Numbered from the stretch's first letter, positions 1 through 8,936 are shown. The stretch: 64,000 bases of DNA from Nonomuraea rubra (GCF_014207985.1 NZ_JACHMI010000001.1:2339001-2403000); one strand, 5' to 3'. The notes: generated by a model not told the origin, from the letters alone. A program made the numbers and translations.

Positions 1-27
1 ACGGTCATCAAGGACCGCACGATATGA
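1..27 (+). CDS. 3' end of an upstream gene (partial)
   Basis: The first 27 bases read in frame 1 as TVIKDRTI followed by TGA, with mostly G or C at third positions. This is consistent with the C-terminus of a gene entering from the left, ending 78 bp before the next start. Eight codons are too few to name a family. Confidence 0.4.
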   Translation, partial: TVIKDRTI

Positions 28-105
28 GTCGTTCCGCGCGGAGCCGGTGGATTACGTTCCCCGAGTGGGGGCTTTCCGGGGACGGTACCGGCCAGGTGAC
101 GGCGG

Positions 106-1161
106 ATGACGAAACTATCTGTGACCAGACACGAGGCGCTTCCCGTCGCGACGGAGGTGGCCGGGGTCGACGACCTTCCTGCCGGTCTGTCGGGCCGGGA
201 GTGGCACGCGGCCTCCGTGAGCCTGCTGCCCGGCAGGCTGGGCCGCCACTACCTGTCGGCCTCCTGGGAGACGGAGATCGTGCTGGCCACCGGGGAGGAC
301 GGCATCCTGGGGCTGCTGCCCGTGCAGCGGGTGCGGAGCCGCGCCGTGCCGAGCCCCGTCTTCGATCCCGCCGCGCTGGCGCCGCGCCTGTTCGGCGAGG
401 TCGAGGACGCGCGGTCGTACCTCTTCGTCGGGGGTTGCGCCGACCTGGTCGCCGGGGCCGTGACCAGTGCCGCCCTCCCCGCAGGCCGGGCGGAGCAGGT
501 CCGGCGGGCGCTCGTCGCCCGGGCGCGGGCCGAGGCCGGGCGCCGCGGCCTGATCGCGGCCGCCATCTACGTGCGGGACGAGGAACTCGCCGCCTTCGCC
601 CCGGACGGTGATGATGCGCGGCGGGAGCGGATCGGCGGGCTCTCCACGCTCGCCGTCCCGCCCGATGACGAGCGGTTCCTCGCGGCGCTCACCCACAGCC
701 AGCGCAGGACCGTGCTCAAGGACCGCCGGGCCCCCGGGCTGCGGAGCACGACCATGCCTGCCCGGGACGCCGTGGGCCTGGGGGCGGACCTCGTCGCGGC
801 GGTGAAGCGCAGGCACGGCATCGAGGAGCACCCGCGGCTGCTCAGGATGCGCCTGTCCCGGTGGGCGGCCGAACCGGTGGGCGAGCGGGTCGCCTTCGCC
901 GTGTACGCCGACGGCACGCCGGACTGCCTGGCCGTCACGTTCGGCTGCGCGATCGGCGGGCGGCTGGAGATCTACGAGACCGGCGTCGCCGACGACACCC
1001 CGCACCGGCACGAGGCGTACGTGGAGAGCTTGATCCACGCCCCGCTCAGGCACGCTCTCGACCGCCGCCTCACCTGCCTCGACCTCGGCCTCGACGCCGA
1101 CACGCCCAAGACGCGCAGGGGCGCCACGCTCTCCCCCGTCTGGGCCGTGAAACTCACCTGA
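106..1161 (+). CDS. FemAB/BioF2-like GNAT-fold acyltransferase
   Basis: A 351-aa protein resembling the BioF2-like/FemAB acyltransferase group (GNAT fold). The block around residues 195-210 (THSQRRTVLKDRR) matches the family pattern in which a conserved basic stretch precedes the second GNAT-like lobe. The C-terminal half carries the usual 'substrate variety, then position on soluble face' strands, ending in DLGLDADTPK and a short tail. FemAB relatives transfer an aminoacyl group from tRNA; BioF2-like proteins use acyl-CoA or carrier-bound donors. The donor cannot be decided here. It lies 22 bp or less upstream of a free carrier protein and heads a six-gene operon with ATP-grasp, MFS, A and C genes, so transfer onto or off the carrier is the natural inference. 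The ATG at 106 lacks a strong Shine-Dalgarno sequence. Confidence 0.72.
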   Translation: MTKLSVTRHEALPVATEVAGVDDLPAGLSGREWHAASVSLLPGRLGRHYLSASWETEIVLATGEDGILGLLPVQRVRSRAVPSPVFDPAALAPRLFGEVEDARSYLFVGGCADLVAGAVTSAALPAGRAEQVRRALVARARAEAGRRGLIAAAIYVRDEELAAFAPDGDDARRERIGGLSTLAVPPDDERFLAALTHSQRRTVLKDRRAPGLRSTTMPARDAVGLGADLVAAVKRRHGIEEHPRLLRMRLSRWAAEPVGERVAFAVYADGTPDCLAVTFGCAIGGRLEIYETGVADDTPHRHEAYVESLIHAPLRHALDRRLTCLDLGLDADTPKTRRGATLSPVWAVKLT

Positions 1162-1183
1162 CCGCAACATGACTGGAGGACTC

Positions 1184-1414
1184 GTGGACAAGGCTGACGA
1201 CGTCGTTCTGGCCGAATGGTGCGACGTGCTCGACGTGGACGTGCCCTCGGCGGACGACGACTTCTTCGAGCTGGGCGGCAACTCCCTGCTCGCGGTCACG
1301 CTCATCGAGCGCATCGAGTCGCGGCTGGGCGTCGAGGTGCCCCTTGAGCAGTTCTTCATGGACGGGCGGTTGGGCACGCTGCTCGACGGCGCGCGCTCGG
1401 CCGGTGCCCGCTAG
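1184..1414 (+). CDS. Free-standing peptidyl/acyl carrier protein
   Basis: A discrete carrier protein of about 76 aa. The phosphopantetheine site is FFELGGNSLLAV, with the serine about 34 residues from the GTG start, and helix 3 is present (VEVPLEQFFMDGRLGTLL). I chose GTG at 1184 because GGAGGA lies at 1175-1180 just before it. An in-frame ATG at 1169 would put that Shine-Dalgarno inside the gene and has none of its own, but it remains possible (81 aa). The protein would be loaded by a stand-alone adenylation protein (3939-5420 is the nearest) and presented to the condensation protein or ATP-grasp ligase of the same operon. Confidence 0.88.
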   Translation: MDKADDVVLAEWCDVLDVDVPSADDDFFELGGNSLLAVTLIERIESRLGVEVPLEQFFMDGRLGTLLDGARSAGAR

Positions 1415-1424
1415 CGGGGCCGGC

Positions 1425-2687
1425 ATGCCCGAGCCCGTCGTGCCCAGGCTGGGCGTCTGCCACCGCCCGGACGGCGCCGCCAACCTGCGTGAGGTCTACG
1501 TCGCCGCCCAGGGCGTGTGCGAGGCGGTGATGCTGGTCCGGGCGGCGGTCGCGGCGGCCCATCCGGACGTCATGCGGGTCGCGGAGCGGTTCTTCGAGTG
1601 TCACGTGCTGCCGGAGCGGGGGTACCGGGAGCTCGTCGCCTCGCTCGGACTGCGCGGCGTGACCACGTTCCACGACGACGAGCTGGAGCTCGCCGACGAG
1701 CTGAACGCGGCGGCCACGGACCCTGCGACGGGTCCTGTGGCCGGTCCCTGGGACAAGCTCGTGCAGCGGCGCCTGCTCAGCGAGCACGGCCTGACCTCGG
1801 TCGGCGCCGTGCCGGTCGACGAGCCCGAAGACCTGGTCAAGGGGTTCGCCGCGCTCGGCGGCCGTCCTTGCGTGCTCAAGCCCAGGCGGGCGGCCGGCGG
1901 CCAGGGCGTCGCCTTCCTCGACGACGAGCGGGACGTGCGGCGGCAGCTCGGCCGGCGCCACGGCTGGGCCGGGCTGATGCTGGAGACGAGGATCGATCCG
2001 GCGCCGCATCCCACGGGCCCGGCCTGGCTGGGCAGCCTGGTCTCGGTCGAGACCCTGTCGGCGCCCGCCGGGCGGGTGCATCTCGGCGTGCTCGACAAGC
2101 TGCCGGTCGCGGTGACCAGAGGCGCCGGGTCCGCGGGTGCGGACGCGGTGCACGTCCAGGGCGACCTCCTCCCGTCCTGCCTGCCGGAGGAGCGCCGCCG
2201 CGCGGCCGAGGAGTACACCGGCCGGGTCCTCGACGTGCTCGGCGTGCGGTCCCGGCTGACCCACACAGAGCTGCTGATCACGGCCACGGGGTTCGAGCTG
2301 CTGGAGGTGAACGGGCGCCTGGCCGGGCACACCGCCAGGCTCTTCCGCCTCCTCGACGGGCCCGACCTGGTCGCGATGGCGCTGCGGGTGGCGGCCGGCC
2401 AGGCGCCGGAGGCGGGCCTGACCGCGATGCGCGGGGCGGCGGCCGGCGTGTTCCCCACGTTCGCCGACAGGGCGGGCCCCGTACGCACGTCGCTGAGACG
2501 GCGCGAGCTGCGCGCGCTGCCCGGCGTGTGCGCGGTGGACGAGCTGGCCGAGGACGGCGCGCCCAAGTCGGCCACGCAGTTCCGGATGGCCAACGTGACG
2601 CTGCGCGCCGGGGACCGGCCCGCGCTCGACGCCGCGGTGGCCCGGGTGCTCCGGGTCCTGGAGCGGGAGATGGGGGCGGAACGGTGA
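1425..2687 (+). CDS. ATP-grasp ligase
   Basis: A 420-aa ATP-grasp family protein. The nucleotide-binding lysine sits in VLKPRRAAGGQGVAF (K152), and the metal-binding motif is ELLEVNGR (E294, N296). ATP-grasp enzymes activate a carboxylate as an acyl phosphate and join it to an amine, thiol or hydroxyl. In peptide antibiotic clusters they make dipeptides or carry out carboxylation-like steps. The ATG at 1425 is 10 bp after the carrier-protein stop, and the gene overlaps the next by 4 bp (GTGA), so translational coupling is likely. The in-frame extension to 1344 would run inside the carrier gene and is rejected. The substrate is unknown. Confidence 0.82.
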   Translation: MPEPVVPRLGVCHRPDGAANLREVYVAAQGVCEAVMLVRAAVAAAHPDVMRVAERFFECHVLPERGYRELVASLGLRGVTTFHDDELELADELNAAATDPATGPVAGPWDKLVQRRLLSEHGLTSVGAVPVDEPEDLVKGFAALGGRPCVLKPRRAAGGQGVAFLDDERDVRRQLGRRHGWAGLMLETRIDPAPHPTGPAWLGSLVSVETLSAPAGRVHLGVLDKLPVAVTRGAGSAGADAVHVQGDLLPSCLPEERRRAAEEYTGRVLDVLGVRSRLTHTELLITATGFELLEVNGRLAGHTARLFRLLDGPDLVAMALRVAAGQAPEAGLTAMRGAAAGVFPTFADRAGPVRTSLRRRELRALPGVCAVDELAEDGAPKSATQFRMANVTLRAGDRPALDAAVARVLRVLEREMGAER

Positions 2688-3925
2688 CGCGGTGGAAGGA
2701 GTCGCTGGCGCCGCTGCGGCACCGGGCGTTCAGGTACCAGTTCGCGGGCTTCTCGGTGTCCGTCACCGGGAACATGCTCAGCCTGGTCGCCCTCACGGTG
2801 GGGCTGCTGGAGGTCACCGGCTCCGGCGCGGCGGCCGGCCTCGCGCTGGGGGCGAGCACGATCCCGCTGGTCGTCTTCCTGCTGATCGGCGGCGTCTGGG
2901 CGGACCGGCTGCCGCGCCACCTGGTGATGGCCGGCATGGACCTGGTCCGCGGAGTGGTGCAGCTCGGCCTCGGCGCGATGATCCTCACCGGGGAGGTCAA
3001 CCTGGGGCTGCTGATCGGGCTGCAGGTGGTGTTCGGCACGGCGCAGGCGTTCCACCTGCCCGCCGCCGGCGGGCTGACCGCGTTCACCGTGCCGAAGGAG
3101 GACCTGCAGCGGGCCAACGCGCTGATGTCGATCACGAGGAGCCTGTCCGGCATCGCCGGGCCGCTGATCGCCGGCGGGCTGGCGGCGACGATCGGCGCCG
3201 GCTGGGCGCTGCTCCTGGACGGCGGCACGTTCCTGCTCAGCGCCTTCCTCGCCTCCCGGATCAGGGTGCCGGCGGCTCCGCCGCGCGCGGACGGCGGCCT
3301 GGTCAAGGAGCTGTCCGACGGTTTCCGGCTGGTCACCCGCACGCCGTGGATCTGGACGAGCGTCGCCTGCTTCGCCTGCACCCACGTGGCCATCGCCGTG
3401 TTCCTGGTCACGGGGCCGGTACTGGCACTCCAGGAGCAGGGGGGCGCGCTCGGCTGGGCGCTCGTCGTCGCGGCGCTCGGCGTCGGCGACGTGCTCGGCG
3501 ACCTGGTGCTGCTCGCCGGCTACCGGCCCAGACGGCCCCTGCTGGTCGCCAGGCTGGCCGAGCTGCTGCTCGTGCCCGCGCTGATCCTCATCGCCCTCGG
3601 CGTGCCCGCCCCCGTGCAGGCGGTGGCGATCGCGCTGGCGGGGGCCGGCATGACGGCAGCCGACTCGCTCTGGATCACCACCATGCAGCAGCACGTTCCG
3701 GAGGACGCGCTGTCGAAGGTCTCGTCGTACGACTGGCTGAGCTCGCAGGCGCTGCGCCCGATCGGGTACGCGCTGGGCGCCGCGGCCGCCGCCGACGGCG
3801 CCACCGCGGCGGCCGTGCTGGCCGTGATGGCGGCCGTGGTCGCCCTGCCGCGGCTGGTCAGCCTCGCCTATCCGAGCGTACGCGAGCTGCGCGCACCACA
3901 GCCCGAACAGGCCCCGGCGAACTGA
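2684..3925 (+). CDS. MFS exporter (EntS/MFS_3-like)
   Basis: A 413-aa integral membrane protein with about 12 hydrophobic segments and the loop between TM2 and TM3 reading GGVWADRLPRHLV, the classic MFS motif A region. The layout resembles the enterobactin exporter/macrolide efflux branch, with a long cytoplasmic middle loop (VPAAPPRADGGLVKELSDGF). Its GTG start overlaps the ATP-grasp stop. Within the operon it most likely exports the product or provides self-resistance. Confidence 0.85.
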   Translation: MTRWKESLAPLRHRAFRYQFAGFSVSVTGNMLSLVALTVGLLEVTGSGAAAGLALGASTIPLVVFLLIGGVWADRLPRHLVMAGMDLVRGVVQLGLGAMILTGEVNLGLLIGLQVVFGTAQAFHLPAAGGLTAFTVPKEDLQRANALMSITRSLSGIAGPLIAGGLAATIGAGWALLLDGGTFLLSAFLASRIRVPAAPPRADGGLVKELSDGFRLVTRTPWIWTSVACFACTHVAIAVFLVTGPVLALQEQGGALGWALVVAALGVGDVLGDLVLLAGYRPRRPLLVARLAELLLVPALILIALGVPAPVQAVAIALAGAGMTAADSLWITTMQQHVPEDALSKVSSYDWLSSQALRPIGYALGAAAAADGATAAAVLAVMAAVVALPRLVSLAYPSVRELRAPQPEQAPAN

Positions 3926-3938
3926 TCGGAGCAGGACC

Positions 3939-5420
3939 ATGCACGACCTCGTCGCCCAGCTGGAGGAGACGGCCGGCCGCTTCCGCTCCCTGACCGCGCT
4001 CAGCCTCGAAGACAGGGACCTCACCTACGGCGAGCTGTGGGACCTGTCCGGGGTGGTGAGCGGCCACCTGGCGCCCCTGCTCGGCGGCACCCGCCGGGTC
4101 GCGCTCCGCGGTGACAGGTCCGCCCTGACCTACGCCGCCTACCTCGGCGTGCTCAGGGCGGGCGGCGCGGTGCTGCCCATGAGCCCGCGCTGGCCGGACG
4201 CCCGGATCTCCGACGTGGTGCGCGCCGCCGAGCCGGACGTGGTGCTGCTGAACGGACCCGCCGCGGCTCCGCGGCACCTGCCCGCCGGCGTGCCCGTCAT
4301 GACGGTCCCCACGGAGGGCACCAGGGCCGCGGCCTCGGGCGCCCGCCTGGACGACGACGCCTACGTCATCTACACGTCGGGATCGACGGGCACTCCCAAG
4401 GGAGTGCCGATCACGCACCGCGCGCTCGCCCGGTACCTCGGCCACGTGTGCCCTCTGTACGAGCTGGGCCCGGGGGACCGCATGGCCCAGGCGGCGGAGC
4501 TGACGTTCGACGCGTCGGTGTTCGAGCTCCTCGCGACGTGGGCCACCGGGGCGACGCTCGTGGTGGCCGGGCAGCGCACCTGGATGAGCCCCGTACGGTT
4601 CCTGCGGGACCGGCGCATCTCCCACCTCGACACCGTGCCGTCGATCATCGCCCTGGCCCAGCGGACCCGTACCCTCACCGAGGGCTGCCTGCCCGACCTG
4701 CGATGGAGCATGTTCAGCGGCGAGCAGCTCCCCTACGCCGCCGCGGCCGCCTGGCGCTCCGCGGTCGGCACGAACGTCATCGAGAACAACTACGGGCCGT
4801 CGGAGCTGGCCGGCGTGTGCGCGAACCACCGGCTGCCCGCCCGCACGGCGGACTGGATCCCCACCAGCAACGGCACGGTCCCGATCGGCCGGGTCTACGG
4901 CCATCTCGACTCCGTGGTGCTCGGCCCCGGCGGGGTCGTCGCGGGCGAGGGCGAGCTGTGCGTACGCGGCGGCCAGCGCTTCTCGGGTTACGTCGATCCG
5001 GCGGACAACGCCGGGCGGTTCCTGCGGGGCGACGGCCCGTACGAGGGGGTGGACGGGCTTCCGGAGCCGGGGGACTGGTACCGCACGGGGGATCGCGTGC
5101 GATGGGAGAGCGGTGCGCTGGTCCACCTGGGACGGCTGGACCGGCAGGTCAAGCTGCGCGGTTACCGGGTGGAGCCGGACGAGGTGGAGGCGGCGGCCCG
5201 CAGTCATGACGGGGTGAAGGAAGTGGCCGTGGTCGTGGCGGACGCGCAGCTCGTGGCCGTGTACGTGGGGGAGGAGGTCGCCTCCGCCGAGCTCAAGGCG
5301 CATGTCGGGGCCAGGGTGCCGGACTACATGGTGCCGGTTACCTGGCGGCGCGTGGACGCGCTGCCCCTGACGCCGAACGGCAAGCTCGACCGGGCCAGAC
5401 TGATCGAGGAGGCACGGTGA
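3939..5420 (+). CDS. Stand-alone NRPS adenylation protein
   Basis: A 493-aa amino-acid-activating enzyme with the full set of core motifs: A3 YTSGSTGTPKGV (145-156), A5 NNYGPSE (283-289), A7 YRTGD (381-385), A8 GRLDRQVKLRGYRVE (398-412) and A10 with catalytic lysine in NGKLDR (K482). No carrier domain is attached, so it must charge a carrier in trans. Aligning by eye to GrsA, I read the pocket residues as D, A, F, S, M, S, N, G, V, which matches no code I know, so no substrate is assigned. It has a start ATG with an upstream GGAG and a 4-bp overlap with the condensation gene. Confidence 0.92.
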   Translation: MHDLVAQLEETAGRFRSLTALSLEDRDLTYGELWDLSGVVSGHLAPLLGGTRRVALRGDRSALTYAAYLGVLRAGGAVLPMSPRWPDARISDVVRAAEPDVVLLNGPAAAPRHLPAGVPVMTVPTEGTRAAASGARLDDDAYVIYTSGSTGTPKGVPITHRALARYLGHVCPLYELGPGDRMAQAAELTFDASVFELLATWATGATLVVAGQRTWMSPVRFLRDRRISHLDTVPSIIALAQRTRTLTEGCLPDLRWSMFSGEQLPYAAAAAWRSAVGTNVIENNYGPSELAGVCANHRLPARTADWIPTSNGTVPIGRVYGHLDSVVLGPGGVVAGEGELCVRGGQRFSGYVDPADNAGRFLRGDGPYEGVDGLPEPGDWYRTGDRVRWESGALVHLGRLDRQVKLRGYRVEPDEVEAAARSHDGVKEVAVVVADAQLVAVYVGEEVASAELKAHVGARVPDYMVPVTWRRVDALPLTPNGKLDRARLIEEAR

Positions 5421-7051
5421 CAGCGGGGCCGGGCCAGGCTGAGTCACGTGGCGCGGGGCCGGGCGCGGCCGAGCCATGGGGCGCGGCGACTGCGGGGCTG
5501 CTCGCGGAGCTGGACGAGCTGACCGGCCGGTGGCGCCTGGGGGCGGCCGGTGGGCTGGACCCCGCAGGGCTGACACCGGAGCAGGCGCTCCGGCTGGCCA
5601 TGCGGCTGTCCACCCGGCTGGGCACCGACGTGCGCGTGCCCGACGTCCTCGCCGGCGGCTCGCTGCCCGAGCTGGTCGAGCGGGCAGCCACCGGCGCCCC
5701 CGGCGGGAGCGCGGGCGTGCCGGTCCCGCTCTCGCACGGCCAGCAGCGCTTCCTGCTCGACGAGACGCTCGCGCCGGGCCAGGACGACAACCACGTCGTC
5801 CTGGCGTACCTGCTGTCGGGCCCGCTCGACCCCGAGGCGCTGGCCGCCGCCTACGGCGACCTGGTGGCGCGGCACCCGATCCTGCGCACCGTCCACTACT
5901 GGGACGGCGAGCGCGGGCCGCTCCAGCGCGTGCTGCCACCGGACCGCGAACGGTCACCGCTGACCGGCCCCCACCCAGCCCCCGCCGCCGGACGCCCCAG
6001 CCTCGCCCGCCCCGCCGCCAGCGGTCCCACCACCAGCGGCCCCGCCGCCCGTCGTCCCGCCGACGTCGCGGCCGAGCTGTGCGCCGGCTGGTGGGATCAG
6101 CCCTTCGACCTGGAGGAACATCCCCCGCTCCGGGCCCGCCTGGCGCGGCTGGGCCCCGAGTCCTGGCTGCTCTGCCTGAGCATGCACCACATCGTCTTCG
6201 ACGGCCGTTCAGAGCTGATCCTCCTCAAGGACCTCGGCACCGCCTACGCCGCCCGCGCCGCGGGCCAGGAACCGGGCTGGCCGGCCGTGCCCGGTTACCA
6301 CCACTACGCGCAGTGGGAGCACGACCTGGTGGAGCGGTGGGCGGACCGCGACCTCCCGTTCTGGCGGGAGCTGCTCGACGCGGATCCCCCGCCCCCGCTG
6401 CTGCCCGCGCCCCCACTCGCCGACCAGGCCAAGCGTCACGAGCACGAGATCGTGCTCGACGCCCGCACCGTCGGGGAGCTGTCGGCGGCGGTACGCACGC
6501 GCGGAGCCGTCCCCCTGGCGAGCGTCCTGTACGGGACGGCCCGCGCGCTGGGCCGCGTCTTCGGCGCCGACCGGCTGAACCTGGCCACCATCGCGTCGGG
6601 CCGCTTCGAGAGCGTGTTCAACCCCGTCATCGGCTGCTTCGTCAACCCGGTCGTGCTGCCGTTCGCCTCGGTGCGGGACGGCCGTCCGGAGGAGCGGGTC
6701 GAGGAGACGGCCCGCCTGACGTTGCGGGCCCTGCGCCACGCCCGCACCCCGTACGACCGGCTCGTCCGCTCCCTGCGGCCGGGAGCCGGCCGCCTGCCCC
6801 TGTACGAGGTGATGGTCGCCCTGCAGGCGCCCCTGGAGGCGGGCTCGTTCGGCGGCACGGAGGTCGCCGTCGAGCCGGTGCGCGTCCGCGCGCCCCGGGC
6901 GAGCGCGCCGCTGATCGTGGAGGTGGAGCCGCAGCCGGAGGGCGGCTGGGCCGTCGCCGCCCGGTGGCGGGAGGACGTCGTGGACGATCGCTCGGGGCGC
7001 GAGGTCGTGAGCGAGCTGGCGAACCTCCTGACCGGCCTGCGCGCCCGCTGA
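5417..7051 (+). CDS. Stand-alone condensation-domain protein with vestigial carrier domain
   Basis: A 544-aa protein. The C-terminal ~440 residues form a condensation domain: C1-like LSHGQQRFLLDE near residue 105 and an intact catalytic HHIVFDG at 257-263. It should form the peptide or ester bond between carrier-bound partners. Residues 48-93 look like the second half of a carrier domain (LTPEQALRLAMRLSTRLG...LAGGSLPELVERA), but the position of the phosphopantetheine serine is held by non-serine residues (T53-P54), so it cannot be primed. A proline-rich insertion at about 180-215 interrupts the domain. It starts at a GTG overlapping the A-protein stop and is the last gene of the operon. Confidence 0.88.
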   Translation: MTAGPGQAESRGAGPGAAEPWGAATAGLLAELDELTGRWRLGAAGGLDPAGLTPEQALRLAMRLSTRLGTDVRVPDVLAGGSLPELVERAATGAPGGSAGVPVPLSHGQQRFLLDETLAPGQDDNHVVLAYLLSGPLDPEALAAAYGDLVARHPILRTVHYWDGERGPLQRVLPPDRERSPLTGPHPAPAAGRPSLARPAASGPTTSGPAARRPADVAAELCAGWWDQPFDLEEHPPLRARLARLGPESWLLCLSMHHIVFDGRSELILLKDLGTAYAARAAGQEPGWPAVPGYHHYAQWEHDLVERWADRDLPFWRELLDADPPPPLLPAPPLADQAKRHEHEIVLDARTVGELSAAVRTRGAVPLASVLYGTARALGRVFGADRLNLATIASGRFESVFNPVIGCFVNPVVLPFASVRDGRPEERVEETARLTLRALRHARTPYDRLVRSLRPGAGRLPLYEVMVALQAPLEAGSFGGTEVAVEPVRVRAPRASAPLIVEVEPQPEGGWAVAARWREDVVDDRSGREVVSELANLLTGLRAR

Positions 7052-7052
7052 G

Positions 7053-7113
7053 CCGTCACGACAGCCGCGCCCGCGACAGCACCGATCGCGGCCAGGCCCG
7101 TCACGACAGCCGC
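7053..7113. repeat. 16-bp direct repeat bracketing two convergent gene ends
   Basis: CCGTCACGACAGCCGC occurs at 7053-7068 and again at 7098-7113. The second copy spans the last codons and stop of the minus-strand 611-aa gene (R-L-S-stop); the first repeats the same codons and stop in the 49-bp gap after the condensation gene. It looks like a local tandem duplication of a gene end. Confidence 0.8.
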
Positions 7114-8936
7114 AGCATCATGGCCGAGGCGAGGTAGTGGCCGTTGAGCACCGCGACGAAGACGGAGGTGTGGACGTCCGGCCGGGGACGGTAGGTGACC
7201 AGGTCGGTCTCCGCCGTGTACGTCGCCGTACTGTACGGCGCGACCGTGACGGGCGAGCAGGTCTCGGGCGGCAGCCCGAACCGCTTGCGCAGCGCGAACG
7301 CGAACCCGATGCCACCGCGCAACGTCTCGCCGCCACCGTTGCGGATCTGCCTGGCGGGCCGGGCGACGGTGCCGCGCACGGCGTCCACGTCCACCGGCCC
7401 GTGCAGCACCACGCTGGGCTCCCCGCTCTCGCTGCTCCACCAGATGTCCCCGCACCTGCGGCACTGCAGCGTCCGTACGGTGAGGCCGTCGTGGACGGCG
7501 TGGCGCAGGGTCACCAGCACGGCGGTGTCCCGCAGGCAGCTCGGGCACGTCTCGTCGTGCTGGGCGACCTGGCGGAGCCCGTCGAGGGAGGGGCCGCCGT
7601 AGTTCCAGCCGGAGACGTAGATGCTGGCGGCCACCTGGCGGACGGTCCGTACCTGGAAGTCGGCGATCTCGTCCTCCAGCCGCGTGACCTCGCCGGCCAG
7701 CCCGGGCGCGACCAGGTCGGCGGACAGGTCGCGCACCCGCTCGCGCAGGCCGGTGATCTCGGCGGCGTCCACGACGGGCTCCAGCCAGGGCAGCCGTTCC
7801 AGGCGCGGGAGGATGACGTTGTTGAGCTCGGCCAGCCGGCGTACGACGGCCTCGTCCGCCCGCGGGCCGGGCGTGCTCCTGAGCGCGGCGCGCCCGCTCG
7901 GCCACGGCACGACCAGGCCGGGGTCGCCGAGCAGCCCGAACCGGTTGAGGTAGCCGTTGATGGGATGCACCCGATCGGCCAGCCGCTCGACGACGCGGCC
8001 CAGCGGCAGCCCGTCGGCCAGCGCCGACTCGAACTCGGCCTGCGCGCTGCGCTGCACGATGTGCACGCCCATGGCGCCGACCACCGCCACGGCCGTCCCC
8101 TCCATGAAGCCGAGGGCGAGGGCGATGTGGTTGGGGTAGAGGTTGGCGCCGACGCCGATGGATCCGCAGCTGTGGGTGAAGACGACGGTGGCGTGGACGT
8201 CGGCCGCGGGCAGCCGCTGGTCCTCGGTGAGGTCGGCGCGGTGGCAGCCTTCGCCCTTCATGCAGGGCATGTGCCGGTAGTGCGGCTCGAAGGGCGGCAG
8301 CGGGCCGTCGATCGGGTCGGAGCGCCCGCAGATGATGCCGTCGGGCAGCCCCACGCAGCACTCCTTGCCCAGGCTGCGCACCACCACGACCTTGAGCCTG
8401 CGCTCGCGGAGCACGCCGAGGCCCGCGAACTCGACGGTGTCGGCCGACTCCGAGTCCTCCAGCATGGGGTGGGAGGCGATGAAGACCCGGTCCTCGCCCA
8501 CCGCGCCGACCGTCAGGCTCCGGTAGACCAGGCAGGCCAGGGACGGCAGGTCGCGGGTGGCCAGCACGCCCACGGTCGCGCCGGTCGCGCCCGGCCAGTC
8601 GCCGGCCGCCGTGAGGTCCTCCGCCAGCCCCACCACGGCGACGAGCTCGCCCGCGTACCCGGCCAGCCGCTTCAGCAGGTGCTCGGGCTCCACCTCGTGG
8701 TGCTCGCGGCCGGTGGCGGCGGCCAGCATGCGGCCCGCCGGCGCCGCGTCGCCGACGGACACCACCACGCCGGGCCGCCCGGCCCGCTCGGCCTCGGGCA
8801 GCCGGCCGCCGGGGAACAGCGACCGGTACCTGTCGAGCGCGGGGCAGGCCAGCAGCGGGAACGGGCGGCCGGGCGCCCACGCGCCGGCCCTGGCCGCGAA
8901 GTCGGCGGCGTCCCGGCACAGAACGGTCGTCTCCAT
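7101..8936 (-). CDS. Unknown cluster protein with zinc ribbon; possible caspase-like core
   Basis: A 611-aa protein I cannot assign to a named family. The middle (about 180-300) alternates strands and helices in a pattern that recalls caspase/CHAT folds: VVVVRSLGKECC, then VVFTHSCGS (C257), then a helix-strand unit ALGFMEGTAVAVVGAMG (275-290). However, the usual His-Gly dyad partner is not visible. A four-cysteine zinc ribbon follows near the C-terminus (C464-x2-C467 and C492-x2-C495). The region 195-260 is unusually rich in Cys and His. It overlaps the A-PCP stop by 1 bp (TGATG), so the two are co-translated. A protease-like, acyltransfer or scaffold role is speculation. Confidence 0.7.
   Translation of the reverse strand: METTVLCRDAADFAARAGAWAPGRPFPLLACPALDRYRSLFPGGRLPEAERAGRPGVVVSVGDAAPAGRMLAAATGREHHEVEPEHLLKRLAGYAGELVAVVGLAEDLTAAGDWPGATGATVGVLATRDLPSLACLVYRSLTVGAVGEDRVFIASHPMLEDSESADTVEFAGLGVLRERRLKVVVVRSLGKECCVGLPDGIICGRSDPIDGPLPPFEPHYRHMPCMKGEGCHRADLTEDQRLPAADVHATVVFTHSCGSIGVGANLYPNHIALALGFMEGTAVAVVGAMGVHIVQRSAQAEFESALADGLPLGRVVERLADRVHPINGYLNRFGLLGDPGLVVPWPSGRAALRSTPGPRADEAVVRRLAELNNVILPRLERLPWLEPVVDAAEITGLRERVRDLSADLVAPGLAGEVTRLEDEIADFQVRTVRQVAASIYVSGWNYGGPSLDGLRQVAQHDETCPSCLRDTAVLVTLRHAVHDGLTVRTLQCRRCGDIWWSSESGEPSVVLHGPVDVDAVRGTVARPARQIRNGGGETLRGGIGFAFALRKRFGLPPETCSPVTVAPYSTATYTAETDLVTYRPRPDVHTSVFVAVLNGHYLASAMMLRLS

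Noticed and set aside
1601..4024. An 807-codon minus-strand open frame opposite the ATP-grasp and MFS genes
   Set aside because: Repetitive Arg/Pro/Gly-rich translation with no domains, opposite two well-supported genes.
3939..5420. Assigning an amino acid to the A domain from its pocket residues
   Set aside because: The residues were aligned by eye and match no code I know; a specificity predictor is needed.
7101..8936. Calling the 611-aa protein a CHAT protease
   Set aside because: No convincing His-Gly catalytic motif; only the cysteine strand and the following helix resemble the fold.
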